The translations under genes were made by a program, and so were the position numbers. 64,000 nucleotides of DNA from JAXLVB01 sp046329195 (GTDB lineage: Bacteria > Bacteroidota > Bacteroidia > Cytophagales > Spirosomataceae): the NCBI GenBank assembly GCA_046329195.1, contig JAXLVB010000003.1, positions 372,001-436,000 on the forward strand, given 5' to 3'. Shown here piece by piece: positions 57,282 to 64,000 of this stretch. The notes below the pieces were generated by a model. The model searched no databases and was not told where the DNA came from. It worked only from the letters and a program-made list of their open reading frames with translations. Within the stretch, counting starts at the first letter, position 1. Every line of letters begins with the position of its first letter.

Positions 57282-58517
57282 ATGGCACAACTTTCTTGCT
57301 CGTTTTGTGGACGAAAGAAAAATGAAGTAGAGATATTGTTGTCGGGTATGAATGCTCATATCTGCAACTATTGCGTAGAACAAGGCTATCAGGTGGTGAC
57401 GGACGAGCTTCAGCCGAAGAAAAAAGACAAGAACGTTCATAAGCCCTTTAAACTGATAAAGCCGCTTGAAATCAAGAAATTCTTGGACCAATACGTGGTG
57501 GGGCAAGACGACGCCAAAAAAGTGTTGTCAGTGGCAGTATATAACCACTACAAACGCTTGATGCAAGCCAAAACCGACGATGAGGTAACGATTGAGAAAT
57601 CGAACATCGTGATGGTGGGCGAAACAGGCACGGGCAAAACCTACTTGGCTCGTACCATTGCCAAAATGCTCCAAGTACCGTTTTGTATCGCCGATGCCAC
57701 CATCATTACCGAGGCTGGTTATGTAGGCGAAGACGTCGAAACCATCTTGACCCGCTTGCTCCAATCTGCCGACTATAACGTAGAAGCCGCCGAACGAGGT
57801 ATTGTTTATATTGACGAAATTGACAAAATCGCACGGAAGTCCGACAACCCCTCTATCACTCGTGATGTTAGTGGCGAGGGCGTACAGCAAGCTTTGTTAA
57901 AACTATTGGAAGGCTCTGTTGTCAACGTACCCCCACAAGGCGGCCGCAAGCATCCTGACCAAAAGATGATAGCCGTCAACACCGAGAATATCTTATTTAT
58001 TTGTGGAGGGGCGTTTGACGGGATTCAGCGTCATATTTCCAAGCGAATCAACACTCGTCCAATTGGGTTTTCGTTTGATGTCAGCTATAACGATGCCTAC
58101 GAAAACAACCAACTCCTCAAATACATCACAGCACAAGACCTGAAATCGTTTGGGTTGATTCCTGAATTGCTGGGTCGTTTGCCAGTGATTACGTCGCTGG
58201 AGCCGCTTGACAAAAAGACCCTGTTGAGTATTTTGACCAAGCCTAAAAACGCTCTTACCAAGCAGTATCAAAAGCTTTTTAAGATGGAAGGGATTCATTT
58301 GGACTTTGAAGAAGGAGCCCTTGAGTACATTGTAGAGCAGGCCAACGAGTACAAATTAGGAGCACGAGGTCTCCGCTCCATTTGCGAGGCCATCATTACC
58401 GATGCTATGTTTGAGCTACCCTCCGAAGACAACGTCAAGGAGTTTGTAATTACCCTCGACTATGCTCGTGAGAAGTTTGAACGCTCGGCGTTTCATCAAA
58501 TGAAGAAAGTAGCCTAA
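57282..58517 (+). CDS. clpX: ATP-dependent Clp protease ATP-binding subunit ClpX
   Basis: The protein unfolds substrates and feeds them to ClpP. The 411-residue product has the N-terminal zinc finger ('CSFCGRKK....HICNYCVEQG', about 6-40), Walker A 'GETGTGKT' (about 112-119), Walker B 'VYIDEIDK', the pore loop 'GYVGEDVE', the ClpP-binding loop region ('LIPELLGRLPVI', with an IGF-like loop just before) and sensor 2 'LGARGLRSICE'. It is complete and typical. Confidence 0.97.
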   Translation: MAQLSCSFCGRKKNEVEILLSGMNAHICNYCVEQGYQVVTDELQPKKKDKNVHKPFKLIKPLEIKKFLDQYVVGQDDAKKVLSVAVYNHYKRLMQAKTDDEVTIEKSNIVMVGETGTGKTYLARTIAKMLQVPFCIADATIITEAGYVGEDVETILTRLLQSADYNVEAAERGIVYIDEIDKIARKSDNPSITRDVSGEGVQQALLKLLEGSVVNVPPQGGRKHPDQKMIAVNTENILFICGGAFDGIQRHISKRINTRPIGFSFDVSYNDAYENNQLLKYITAQDLKSFGLIPELLGRLPVITSLEPLDKKTLLSILTKPKNALTKQYQKLFKMEGIHLDFEEGALEYIVEQANEYKLGARGLRSICEAIITDAMFELPSEDNVKEFVITLDYAREKFERSAFHQMKKVA

Positions 58518-58519
58518 TC

Positions 58520-58547
58520 AAAAAAGCGACCGAATGGTCGCTTTTTT
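58520..58547 (+). terminator. terminator of clpX
   Basis: AAAAAAGCGACC (58520-58531) pairs perfectly with GGTCGCTTTTTT (58536-58547). Confidence 0.9.
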
Positions 58548-58685
58548 GATAATTACCTCATAGCGAAAACCTTAGTACAAACTACATAGATTTTTTTAGA
58601 ATCTCTTTTCAAAAAATTTGGGATTAAAAGCATCAATCTTTATATTGCGTAATCAAGAAACCTACTGTATTAAATCTCACGCATC

Positions 58686-59141
58686 ATGAAAAAAACAGTT
58701 CTACTCGCTTCAATGCTCTTCATGGCCGTTTGTTCAAGCTCGTTTGCTTCTACTGAGGCCGAATACGTTGTAGATGATGTAGCTATCGAAGCTACATTGA
58801 CCAGCAGCGTACAAGTAGCTAACATTATGCCTACAGCTACTGAATCTCAAGCAAACGCTTCGATGGCATTTGGTATGAACACTCCAGAAGGTGCTTCTAT
58901 CAAAGCAGGCAAAAGCGATGTAACGGCTTTCATTTTGGCATGGTTTTTAGGATGGATTGGCGTTCACCGTTTCTACATGGGTACTGCCACTCTTACGGGA
59001 GTAGGTTATATCATTACCTTGGGTGGTTGTGGTATCGTGGCATTTGTTGACTGGGTAGTGTTGTTGATTGCCCTCATTAACAAAGAAGGTATTGCTAAAT
59101 ACGAAGACAATCCTAAGTTCTTTATGTGGGGTGGCAAATAA
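58686..59141 (+). CDS. TM2-domain protein
   Basis: The 151-residue product starts with a signal peptide ('MKKTVLLASMLFMAVCSSSFAS') and ends in a TM2 domain (about 75-130): 'KSDVTAFILAWFLGWIGVHRFYMGTATLTGVGYIITLGGCGIVAFVDWVVLLIAL', two hydrophobic spans joined by G-x-x-G-x-H-R-F-Y. TM2 proteins are common in Bacteroidota next to export and envelope genes; the function is unknown. The gene stands alone with a terminator. Confidence 0.85.
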   Translation: MKKTVLLASMLFMAVCSSSFASTEAEYVVDDVAIEATLTSSVQVANIMPTATESQANASMAFGMNTPEGASIKAGKSDVTAFILAWFLGWIGVHRFYMGTATLTGVGYIITLGGCGIVAFVDWVVLLIALINKEGIAKYEDNPKFFMWGGK

Positions 59142-59163
59142 TAGACTTAGTTGCTGACTCAAC

Positions 59164-59198
59164 AAGCGCCCAAAGAATCGGATTCTTTGGGCGCTTTT
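59164..59198 (+). terminator. terminator after the TM2 gene
   Basis: AAGCGCCCAAAGAATC (59164-59179) pairs with GATTCTTTGGGCGCTT (59181-59196), a 14-plus-bp stem with T and A runs. It also ends the convergent minus-strand operon, whose last stop is at 59197. Confidence 0.85.
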
Positions 59199-60084
59199 AT
59201 TTTCGAGCGCTTTCAATTTGTAGTACCAGCTGCCTAATTTGCTTACTGAATGCTGCCCGTTTGGCTTGGTTATGTTGAATTAGTATAGATTCGGTTCTTC
59301 GGATACCACCAAAATAAAAAGCTTGAAAAAGCCCAAAGCCTGTCAAAAAGCCTGAAAAATAGTAGCCATCAAGAATCGAAAATACACCATATCCTAAAGC
59401 CGCAGCTTGCAAGGCCAAAGAAGTTACACCTTCTCTAATACTACCAGCATAGACCAAGCCTGCGCCAGGCATAAAGGTAGCTAAGGTTTTGGCCTTGTTT
59501 AGGTTTTTGAACTGTTTTTTGCCTACTTTTAAAAACAGCGAATCTACCGGAGTATCCGCTCTTCCATTGGCAACGCAATATCGTTTTAAAACCTGCTTAG
59601 CCTCGTCATAATTGCCCATATCAACCAAAGACAGCACCTCCAAAAACCCTACCTTGGCCCATAGCGTAGAATCCTGCAAATAATGTTTCAACTGCTGCAC
59701 TTGGCTGTAAGCTTCTTCGTATTGCCCAGATAAATACGCACATAAGATGGTTTCGTAGCGAAGACTATATTGTAACGAATCGTCTTGTAAATCAAAGCGT
59801 TGGGTCGTACGGCTTGCGGCAGCAAAATCGCCCCGAGTTTTTTGACAATAGGTTTTTCGGAGCAGTAATTCGTTGACCAAGCGCTGTTTCTTAGAAGTCA
59901 ACACAGAATCTGACGATTCGTTGAGTTCAAAAATAGTCCGTTCGTATTCCAGTTCGGCCAAGTCAAACTGCCGTAATGAGGCCAAACTATCTGCTTGATG
60001 CCCTAGCTGTGCGTACGTATCAGTTAAAAATAGTACGAATAGGGATGTGCATATCAAAAATAATTTGCTCATTGACTTTATCAT
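59197..60084 (-). CDS. exported TPR-like / two-span membrane protein (last gene of the YidD operon)
   Basis: The product has about 295 residues: an export signal ('SKLFLICTSLFVLFLTDTYAQ'), a helical repeat region (about 25-190; 'YEEAYSQVQQLKHYL', 'GNYDEAKQVLKRYC') and a C-terminal membrane part with 'LATFMPGAGLVYAGSIREGVTSLALQAAALGYGVF' (P-G-x-G-x-x-Y-x-G). The gene upstream encodes the same C-terminal pattern, so the two are related. The start could be 60084 or 60072; either way it overlaps the previous gene by 50-65 bases in another frame. Function unknown. Confidence 0.7.
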   Translation of the reverse strand: MIKSMSKLFLICTSLFVLFLTDTYAQLGHQADSLASLRQFDLAELEYERTIFELNESSDSVLTSKKQRLVNELLLRKTYCQKTRGDFAAASRTTQRFDLQDDSLQYSLRYETILCAYLSGQYEEAYSQVQQLKHYLQDSTLWAKVGFLEVLSLVDMGNYDEAKQVLKRYCVANGRADTPVDSLFLKVGKKQFKNLNKAKTLATFMPGAGLVYAGSIREGVTSLALQAAALGYGVFSILDGYYFSGFLTGFGLFQAFYFGGIRRTESILIQHNQAKRAAFSKQIRQLVLQIESARK

Positions 60085-60883
60085 TAAATTCTCGTTGCTG
60101 AATCCTGACACTCAACACGCTTCCCCAAACATTGCCGACATAAAACAGCGAAAACAAGCCTCCATAAATCAAAAAACGAGCACTTGTTGGGCCGTCTTTT
60201 CGGTAGCCTTCATAGGCTTGTAAGCCTAAAAATGCAGTTTGAAAAAGTGCCGCTATCCCTTGCCCAAGTTGTCCAACGTATATTTTGCCTGACCCGGGCA
60301 CAATAGCCGACATTACCCCCGCCAAAAGTGGAGACTTTTTGCGTTGCTTCAGTATGGATTGTTTATATTCGGTAAAAGCTTCTTGCTGCTTTTCAAATGA
60401 ATAATGCGATGGAAGCGGCACCCGGCTCAATGAGTCAAAAGCGTTGAAATCACGCTTGAGCAAGGCCAAACCCGAATATTCAAAATTTCGTAGTGCAAAC
60501 ATCACCGTATCGTCGGTCCTAATGGCATCAAAATACTTCGCCGAACGAAGATACTTGTGCAAGTACGTAGCCGAAATACCGCCTAAAAACTGTGCTCTGA
60601 CGTGATTTTTGCTTGTTGATGGGGTTTGGATCAAATACACTTCTGCCGAATCAAGCTGCTTGATTGTATAATAGGCAAGCCCTTTCTGAAAACTCAACTC
60701 AAGGCGTTGTTGCAACGAATCGGCATAGTATCGTTGGAGTTGTCCAATCAAGGTAATGGCGTTTTTGTGTTCGCCTATTTCCATCAAATGATTCAAAAAC
60801 AGGCTATCTCGCCGAAACTTCGTGATCGTTTGAGCCTTTACTTGGCAAACTATAAATAGTATCAGGCAAAGTACTCTAATCAT
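60020..60883 (-). CDS. exported protein with P-G-S-G membrane domain (YidD operon)
   Basis: The 287-residue product has a signal peptide ('MIRVLCLILFIVCQVKAQ'), a helical repeat part (about 20-180) and a C-terminal membrane domain with 'SPLLAGVMSAIVPGSGKIYVGQLGQGIAALFQTAFLGLQAYEGYRKDG'. The P-G-S-G-x-x-Y-x-G turn matches that of DUF5683/TM2-like proteins and of the gene downstream. It overlaps yidD by 8 bases upstream and its partner by 50-65 bases downstream. Function unknown; probably an envelope membrane protein. Confidence 0.7.
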   Translation of the reverse strand: MIRVLCLILFIVCQVKAQTITKFRRDSLFLNHLMEIGEHKNAITLIGQLQRYYADSLQQRLELSFQKGLAYYTIKQLDSAEVYLIQTPSTSKNHVRAQFLGGISATYLHKYLRSAKYFDAIRTDDTVMFALRNFEYSGLALLKRDFNAFDSLSRVPLPSHYSFEKQQEAFTEYKQSILKQRKKSPLLAGVMSAIVPGSGKIYVGQLGQGIAALFQTAFLGLQAYEGYRKDGPTSARFLIYGGLFSLFYVGNVWGSVLSVRIQQREFNDKVNEQIIFDMHIPIRTIFN

Positions 60884-61301
60884 TCTTATACATTGAGGGA
60901 ATGTCTATTACCTTGCCGGCTTCGTTGAGCCTGAATGGGTTGATAGTGGTGGCACTAATGCGGTTACAACGAGAAAGACGGTCAGCTGTGAGAGCCATTC
61001 CTTTGAAAATGCCATATTCCTGGATAGCCACTCGGCTGAACCTCGAACACGAAAGTTCGAACAAACAATTGGCTGAGAACTGGGGCGAAATAACTTTTTG
61101 ATAAACAGTTAGTGAGCCATTCAAAAACCAATAAACTGGATTGTATTTCTGAACAGCCTTGAGGGATTTCTTTGGCGGAGCATCGGCTAGTGGAGCGGAA
61201 TCTATGGCGGCTAAATAATTCAAATCCTGCATTCGGTTCTGGGCCGAGGCTGTCAAAAACAGACCAAGAATTAGACACAAACTAATGAATAACTTTGGCA
61301 T
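60876..61301 (-). CDS. yidD: YidD-family protein with signal peptide
   Basis: YidD is a small factor helping membrane-protein insertion beside YidC. In this 141-residue product the YidD core (about 62-115) reads 'LTVYQKVISPQFSANCLFELSCSRFSRVAIQEYGIFKGMALTADRLSRCNR' with conserved Cys79, Cys85 and Cys112. Unlike the usual 70-90-residue form, it is preceded by a clear signal peptide ('LFISLCLILGLFLTASAQ') and a 40-residue linker, which places the domain outside the cytoplasm. ATG 61301 begins the signal peptide and overlaps the upstream gene by 20 bases. The symbol is for the family; the function may differ. Confidence 0.75.
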   Translation of the reverse strand: MPKLFISLCLILGLFLTASAQNRMQDLNYLAAIDSAPLADAPPKKSLKAVQKYNPVYWFLNGSLTVYQKVISPQFSANCLFELSCSRFSRVAIQEYGIFKGMALTADRLSRCNRISATTINPFRLNEAGKVIDIPSMYKND

Positions 61302-61992
61302 TGGCAGGTATTTTAAAGTCGAACAAGGGAGACGTAGCCAAGTCATTGATTTTGATACCATCATAAGTGGTTTTGGTAATGACAGAGTCTTTTTCGCTCA
61401 AGTATTCAATTTGCGTAACTGCTTGCGGAAAGTCTGTACCTTCCAAATTTTTGAAATTGTAATAGTAAATTTTTTTAATAATGCTCCCATTGGGTGCTGT
61501 GTACTTAGTATAGATGGGATTGGCTCCATTATGGACGAGCATCACTTCTTTTACGGCATTGGCCAGCCTTGGGGGCGAAGCCCAGTTAGTAATCATAATG
61601 TTTTTATCAAACTTGGTATTTTTGTTGATAAACCCCATCGCTTTCAAACCTAAATCTGCCTTTTGGTTGTTTAAGAAAAAGTAAAATTGCGTAGTTTCGG
61701 AGCTATACAAATAGTTTACTTTCTGTAAAACGGTATTTTTGGCAGGGTCATAGAGGCTGATTTCACCTTTAGCATTGTTTAGGATATATTGCTCGTTGGG
61801 GTAGGTAAAATGCGTAATCATTTTGCCCGAAACATGATAACAGATTTCGGCTTTCACGGTCGAAACCTTCCCACCTGTGGCTGAGCGAGTGTTCATCATA
61901 ACACTGATTTTTTTGATATTGCTCGCTCCTTTGAAACTGACGGCAATCCACACTAATAAAAATAAGCCTAACCAAGAAGAAATACGCATCAT
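61282..61992 (-). CDS. exported LolA/outer-membrane-carrier-like protein (first gene of YidD operon)
   Basis: The 236-residue product starts with a hydrophobic export signal ('SWLGLFLLVWIAVSFKGAS'). The mature part is beta-rich: 'CYHVSGKMITHFTYPNEQYILNNAKGEISLYDPAKNTVLQKVNYLYSSETTQFYFFL', 'GSIIKKIYYYNFKNLEG'. The pattern resembles LolA-like lipoprotein carriers, but no motif proves it. It starts an operon of four overlapping genes on the minus strand. Starts at 61992 and 61989 (two Met codons) are equally possible. Confidence 0.65.
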   Translation of the reverse strand: MMRISSWLGLFLLVWIAVSFKGASNIKKISVMMNTRSATGGKVSTVKAEICYHVSGKMITHFTYPNEQYILNNAKGEISLYDPAKNTVLQKVNYLYSSETTQFYFFLNNQKADLGLKAMGFINKNTKFDKNIMITNWASPPRLANAVKEVMLVHNGANPIYTKYTAPNGSIIKKIYYYNFKNLEGTDFPQAVTQIEYLSEKDSVITKTTYDGIKINDLATSPLFDFKIPANAKVIH

Positions 61993-62101
61993 AACAAATA
62001 ATCAAAAAGCTCAACCTGAAAACCATTTAGTAATCAGATTGAGCTTGTAGTTCAAACTAAGTGACTACAAAGATAGTAAAACACTTAGTTGAGATTAATA
62101 A

Positions 62102-62617
62102 TTACAATTTTAAATTGATGCCAACTCGAAGATTGCTTGAGCCAGTTGCACCTAATTCTGCAAATGCCCCAATGTTTCCTGAAAAATAGTATCGAGCACC
62201 TGCAAATAATCCATAGTAAAGCCCACTACCATAGCTACCACTCAAACCTGAGAAAGCACTGTCGCTCCATTTAAAGCTTCTATAGCCAATCGCTAATCCG
62301 CCATAAATATCAAGTTGGTCATTGTCAATTTTGAGAATTTCATTGACATGATAAGAACCTCTGCCACCTAAATACATAGATGTAAACTTATAGGTGGAAG
62401 CATAGTTGTAGGACAAATAATCAATCATAGGGCCAACTGTGATATTATCTACAACTGGGAATTCTAAATAAGCACCTAAAGGAATACCACCTGAATAATA
62501 AGAATTCAGACCTAAACCAACACCGAGTACTTTACTACCTTTCTCTTGTGCACTTACATTAAAGCATATAAGTAAAGATGCACAAAAAACAACAACTGAC
62601 GTAAGTAATTTTTTCAT
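62102..62617 (-). CDS. small outer-membrane beta-barrel protein
   Basis: The 171-residue product has a signal peptide ('LLTSVVVFCASLLICFNVSAQ') and eight or so amphipathic strands ('VLGVGLGLNSYYSGGIPLGAYLEFPV', 'SMYLGGRGSYHV', 'LYYGLFAGARYYF', 'GAFAELGATGSSNLRVGINLKL'). It fits an OmpX/OmpW-like eight-strand barrel. The function is unknown. ATG 62617 starts the signal peptide; an upstream start at 62704 does not. Confidence 0.75.
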   Translation of the reverse strand: MKKLLTSVVVFCASLLICFNVSAQEKGSKVLGVGLGLNSYYSGGIPLGAYLEFPVVDNITVGPMIDYLSYNYASTYKFTSMYLGGRGSYHVNEILKIDNDQLDIYGGLAIGYRSFKWSDSAFSGLSGSYGSGLYYGLFAGARYYFSGNIGAFAELGATGSSNLRVGINLKL

Positions 62618-62751
62618 TGTTTTATTGGGGCTTGGTTGAACATAATGTAATTGACGTGGTAAATGTAGAAGATAATCATTTATGAACGCAATGACATCGC
62701 TCAATTTTAGAACATAAATTTATCAAACGGTATCGTTTGTGCTACAAGTGG

Positions 62752-63588
62752 TCAGAGTAAGGTAAGAGGTACTAAAAAAATACCATCGCCTACCCAGCGA
62801 TAGCGGTCATTGACGAGAAATCGCTGTGGATGGAAGCGGATATACACTAACATTCCTGACATCAGTGGCATCAATAATAAAACCCGACGCTGGTAGGGGA
62901 ACTCTACGAAAAACAATAAAACACCTGCCACCACTAAGACAATGACTAAAAGTGCCGAAATCACAGCCCGGCAGACTTCGTCTCCCCACACTATGGCCAG
63001 TGAATTGGCTTCGTCGGCATGAATGGCCTCCATCCATGAAAATAAGAGTAAATTCTGAAATGCTATTAGCAGGAATAGTGCGCTCACCGTCCAGTCAATC
63101 CAACTGATATGTTCTCTAGTGAGAGCAGCGCTTCCCCAAATCCCTGCGGTGTAAATAATGGCTACAATCCATTCTTTTTGTGCGTGAAATCCGCTCGTAG
63201 TGGATAGACGATTGAGGAGCCATAAGTAAAGACTGGTAACACCAACAATGCTTAGGCCAAGCCATACAATTTTAGAGGGTAAAAAAAACACCAATCCTAC
63301 AGCAACAAGAGTGCATCCTACTACGATTTTGAGTAACAACGAGGTATGTTCTTTTAAAAACTGGTGGCGAGGAGTTTCTACAAGCCCCTTGTGGATGTCT
63401 AACAAGCGGTCTAATGTATATACGATGAAAACACCTATGGCGAGCTCACACAGAATCACCCAAGAAACTTCACCCTTTCCATTGGGCCAGCGCACAAACA
63501 TCACATGACTCAGCATAGCCCCCAATACGACATCGAGACTGAGCAAATGGGCGTTTCGTAAATAAGTTAGGGGACGGTTGTAGTTCAT
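62752..63588 (-). CDS. UbiA-like integral membrane protein
   Basis: The 278-residue product has about eight membrane spans. 'FIVYTLDRLLDIHKGLVETPRHQFLKEH' resembles the first aspartate motif of UbiA prenyltransferases (N/D-x-x-x-D-x-x-x-D) followed by a cytosolic loop. The second motif is less clear ('SWMEAIHADEANSLAIVWGDEVCR', with several Asp/Glu). UbiA enzymes attach isoprenoid chains to aromatic rings. The match is partial, so substrate and activity are open. Confidence 0.55.
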   Translation of the reverse strand: MNYNRPLTYLRNAHLLSLDVVLGAMLSHVMFVRWPNGKGEVSWVILCELAIGVFIVYTLDRLLDIHKGLVETPRHQFLKEHTSLLLKIVVGCTLVAVGLVFFLPSKIVWLGLSIVGVTSLYLWLLNRLSTTSGFHAQKEWIVAIIYTAGIWGSAALTREHISWIDWTVSALFLLIAFQNLLLFSWMEAIHADEANSLAIVWGDEVCRAVISALLVIVLVVAGVLLFFVEFPYQRRVLLLMPLMSGMLVYIRFHPQRFLVNDRYRWVGDGIFLVPLTLL

Positions 63589-63625
63589 TTCAGCTACAAA
63601 AATAAAACTACATAGCTTAATTTTG

Positions 63626-63633
63626 TACTTTTG
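63626..63633 (+). promoter_or_regulatory. -7 element upstream of the glycosyltransferase gene
   Basis: TACTTTTG matches TAnnTTTG. The leader to ATG 63720 would be about 80 bases. No clear -33 element is seen. Confidence 0.45.
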
Positions 63634-63719
63634 AGGCGTTTGATTCTACCAGATAAGCCAACAATCGTGGCTGACACTCTACTTTTACAAGCAAATTTGC
63701 TTTATTTTTTGAACATTTT

Positions 63720-64000
63720 ATGAAATTAACCATTATTATTCCGGCGTATAACGAAGAGAAAACCATCCAGAATATCCTAGGTAAAGTGTTAAGTGTGAAG
63801 TTGATAGGAGATGTTGAAAAAGAAATAATTGTGGTTAATGATTGTTCAAAAGACCAAACAGAGGTTCAAATTAAATCGTTTGTAACGAGCCACCCTGCCG
63901 CTTCTATTGTGTATTTAAAGCACGAAATTAATCAAGGCAAAGGGGCTGCCATTCATACAGGCATCAAACACGCTTCGGGCGATTATTTGATTGTGCAAGA
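63720..64000 (+). CDS. glycosyltransferase family 2 (3' end outside window)
   Basis: The 93 codons visible read 'KLTIIIPAYNEEKTIQNILGKVLSV', 'KEIIVVNDCSKDQTEVQI' and 'HEINQGKGAAIHTGIKHASGDYLIVQ', the GT-A start of polyisoprenyl-phosphate (dolichyl-phosphate mannose synthase-type) family 2 enzymes. These charge a lipid carrier with a sugar. The D-x-D and the rest lie past base 64000. Confidence 0.9.
   Translation, partial: MKLTIIIPAYNEEKTIQNILGKVLSVKLIGDVEKEIIVVNDCSKDQTEVQIKSFVTSHPAASIVYLKHEINQGKGAAIHTGIKHASGDYLIVQ

Overview
The window reads as ordinary chromosome of a Bacteroidota bacterium, most likely order Cytophagales (a Spirosomataceae-like genus such as Runella is my guess, not proven). 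The reasons are: Bacteroidota-type promoters (TTTG, about 19 bases, TAnnTTTG) in front of many genes; a TonB receptor paired with a DUF4249 lipoprotein; an orphan type IX secretion sorting domain; a eukaryote-like homodimeric NADP isocitrate dehydrogenase; and a split ATP synthase operon. Genes are dense on both strands and no phage, integrase or transposase is seen.

Layout. 1-8.9 kb: one-direction signalling and cell-wall locus (FHA-like protein, tiny membrane ORF, PP2C phosphatase, a SEDS glycosyltransferase fused to a class B penicillin-binding protein, a second FHA protein, an atypical Ser/Thr kinase). Its gene order resembles the actinobacterial fha-pstP-rodA-pbpA-pkn locus. 9-12.1 kb: atpB-E-F-H without atpA/atpG. 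12.2-16.3 kb: Uma2 nuclease plus CHC2/Toprim protein, a DadA-like oxidoreductase, a PaaG-like enoyl-CoA isomerase and tRNA-Arg(ACG). 16.4-22.5 kb: icd, VOC protein, DUF433/DUF5615 toxin-antitoxin pair, ffh, polysaccharide flippase and a small barrel. 22.6-30.6 kb: relic of a T9SS cargo gene, an aromatic/Gly-rich exported protein, a beta-lactamase/D-aminoacylase fusion, a DgcN/DUF1611 protein and a MarR-controlled GNAT/PLP-decarboxylase fusion. 31-32.3 kb: an AT-rich SIR2-like gene, the best defence candidate. 32.5-36.6 kb: DUF4249 and TonB receptor genes separated by seven palindrome copies at about 90-bp spacing and a barrel-gene relic.

36.9-46.3 kb: a glycosyltransferase, tdk, a methionine aminotransferase, a short leuA preceded by a complete leucine attenuator (promoter, an 18-codon leader peptide with six consecutive Leu codons, terminator), YbjN, small envelope proteins, a LuxR-type response regulator and a coiled-coil protein. 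47-55.4 kb: eutB and eutC, the two subunits of ethanolamine ammonia-lyase, separated by three histidine kinases with nearly interchangeable catalytic halves and one kinase relic. 55.7-64 kb: a rhamnose-mutarotase-like protein, clpP-clpX, a TM2 protein, a compact overlapping set of four genes including an exported YidD homologue, a beta-barrel protein, a UbiA-like membrane protein and the start of a family 2 glycosyltransferase.

The strongest second-look items are the SEDS-PBP/FHA/PP2C/kinase locus with its degenerate kinase, the leucine attenuator, the kinase cluster inside eutBC with a shared in-frame palindromic segment, the SIR2-like gene, the 90-bp repeat array and the YidD operon. Function calls rest on reading motifs by eye; no database search was possible.
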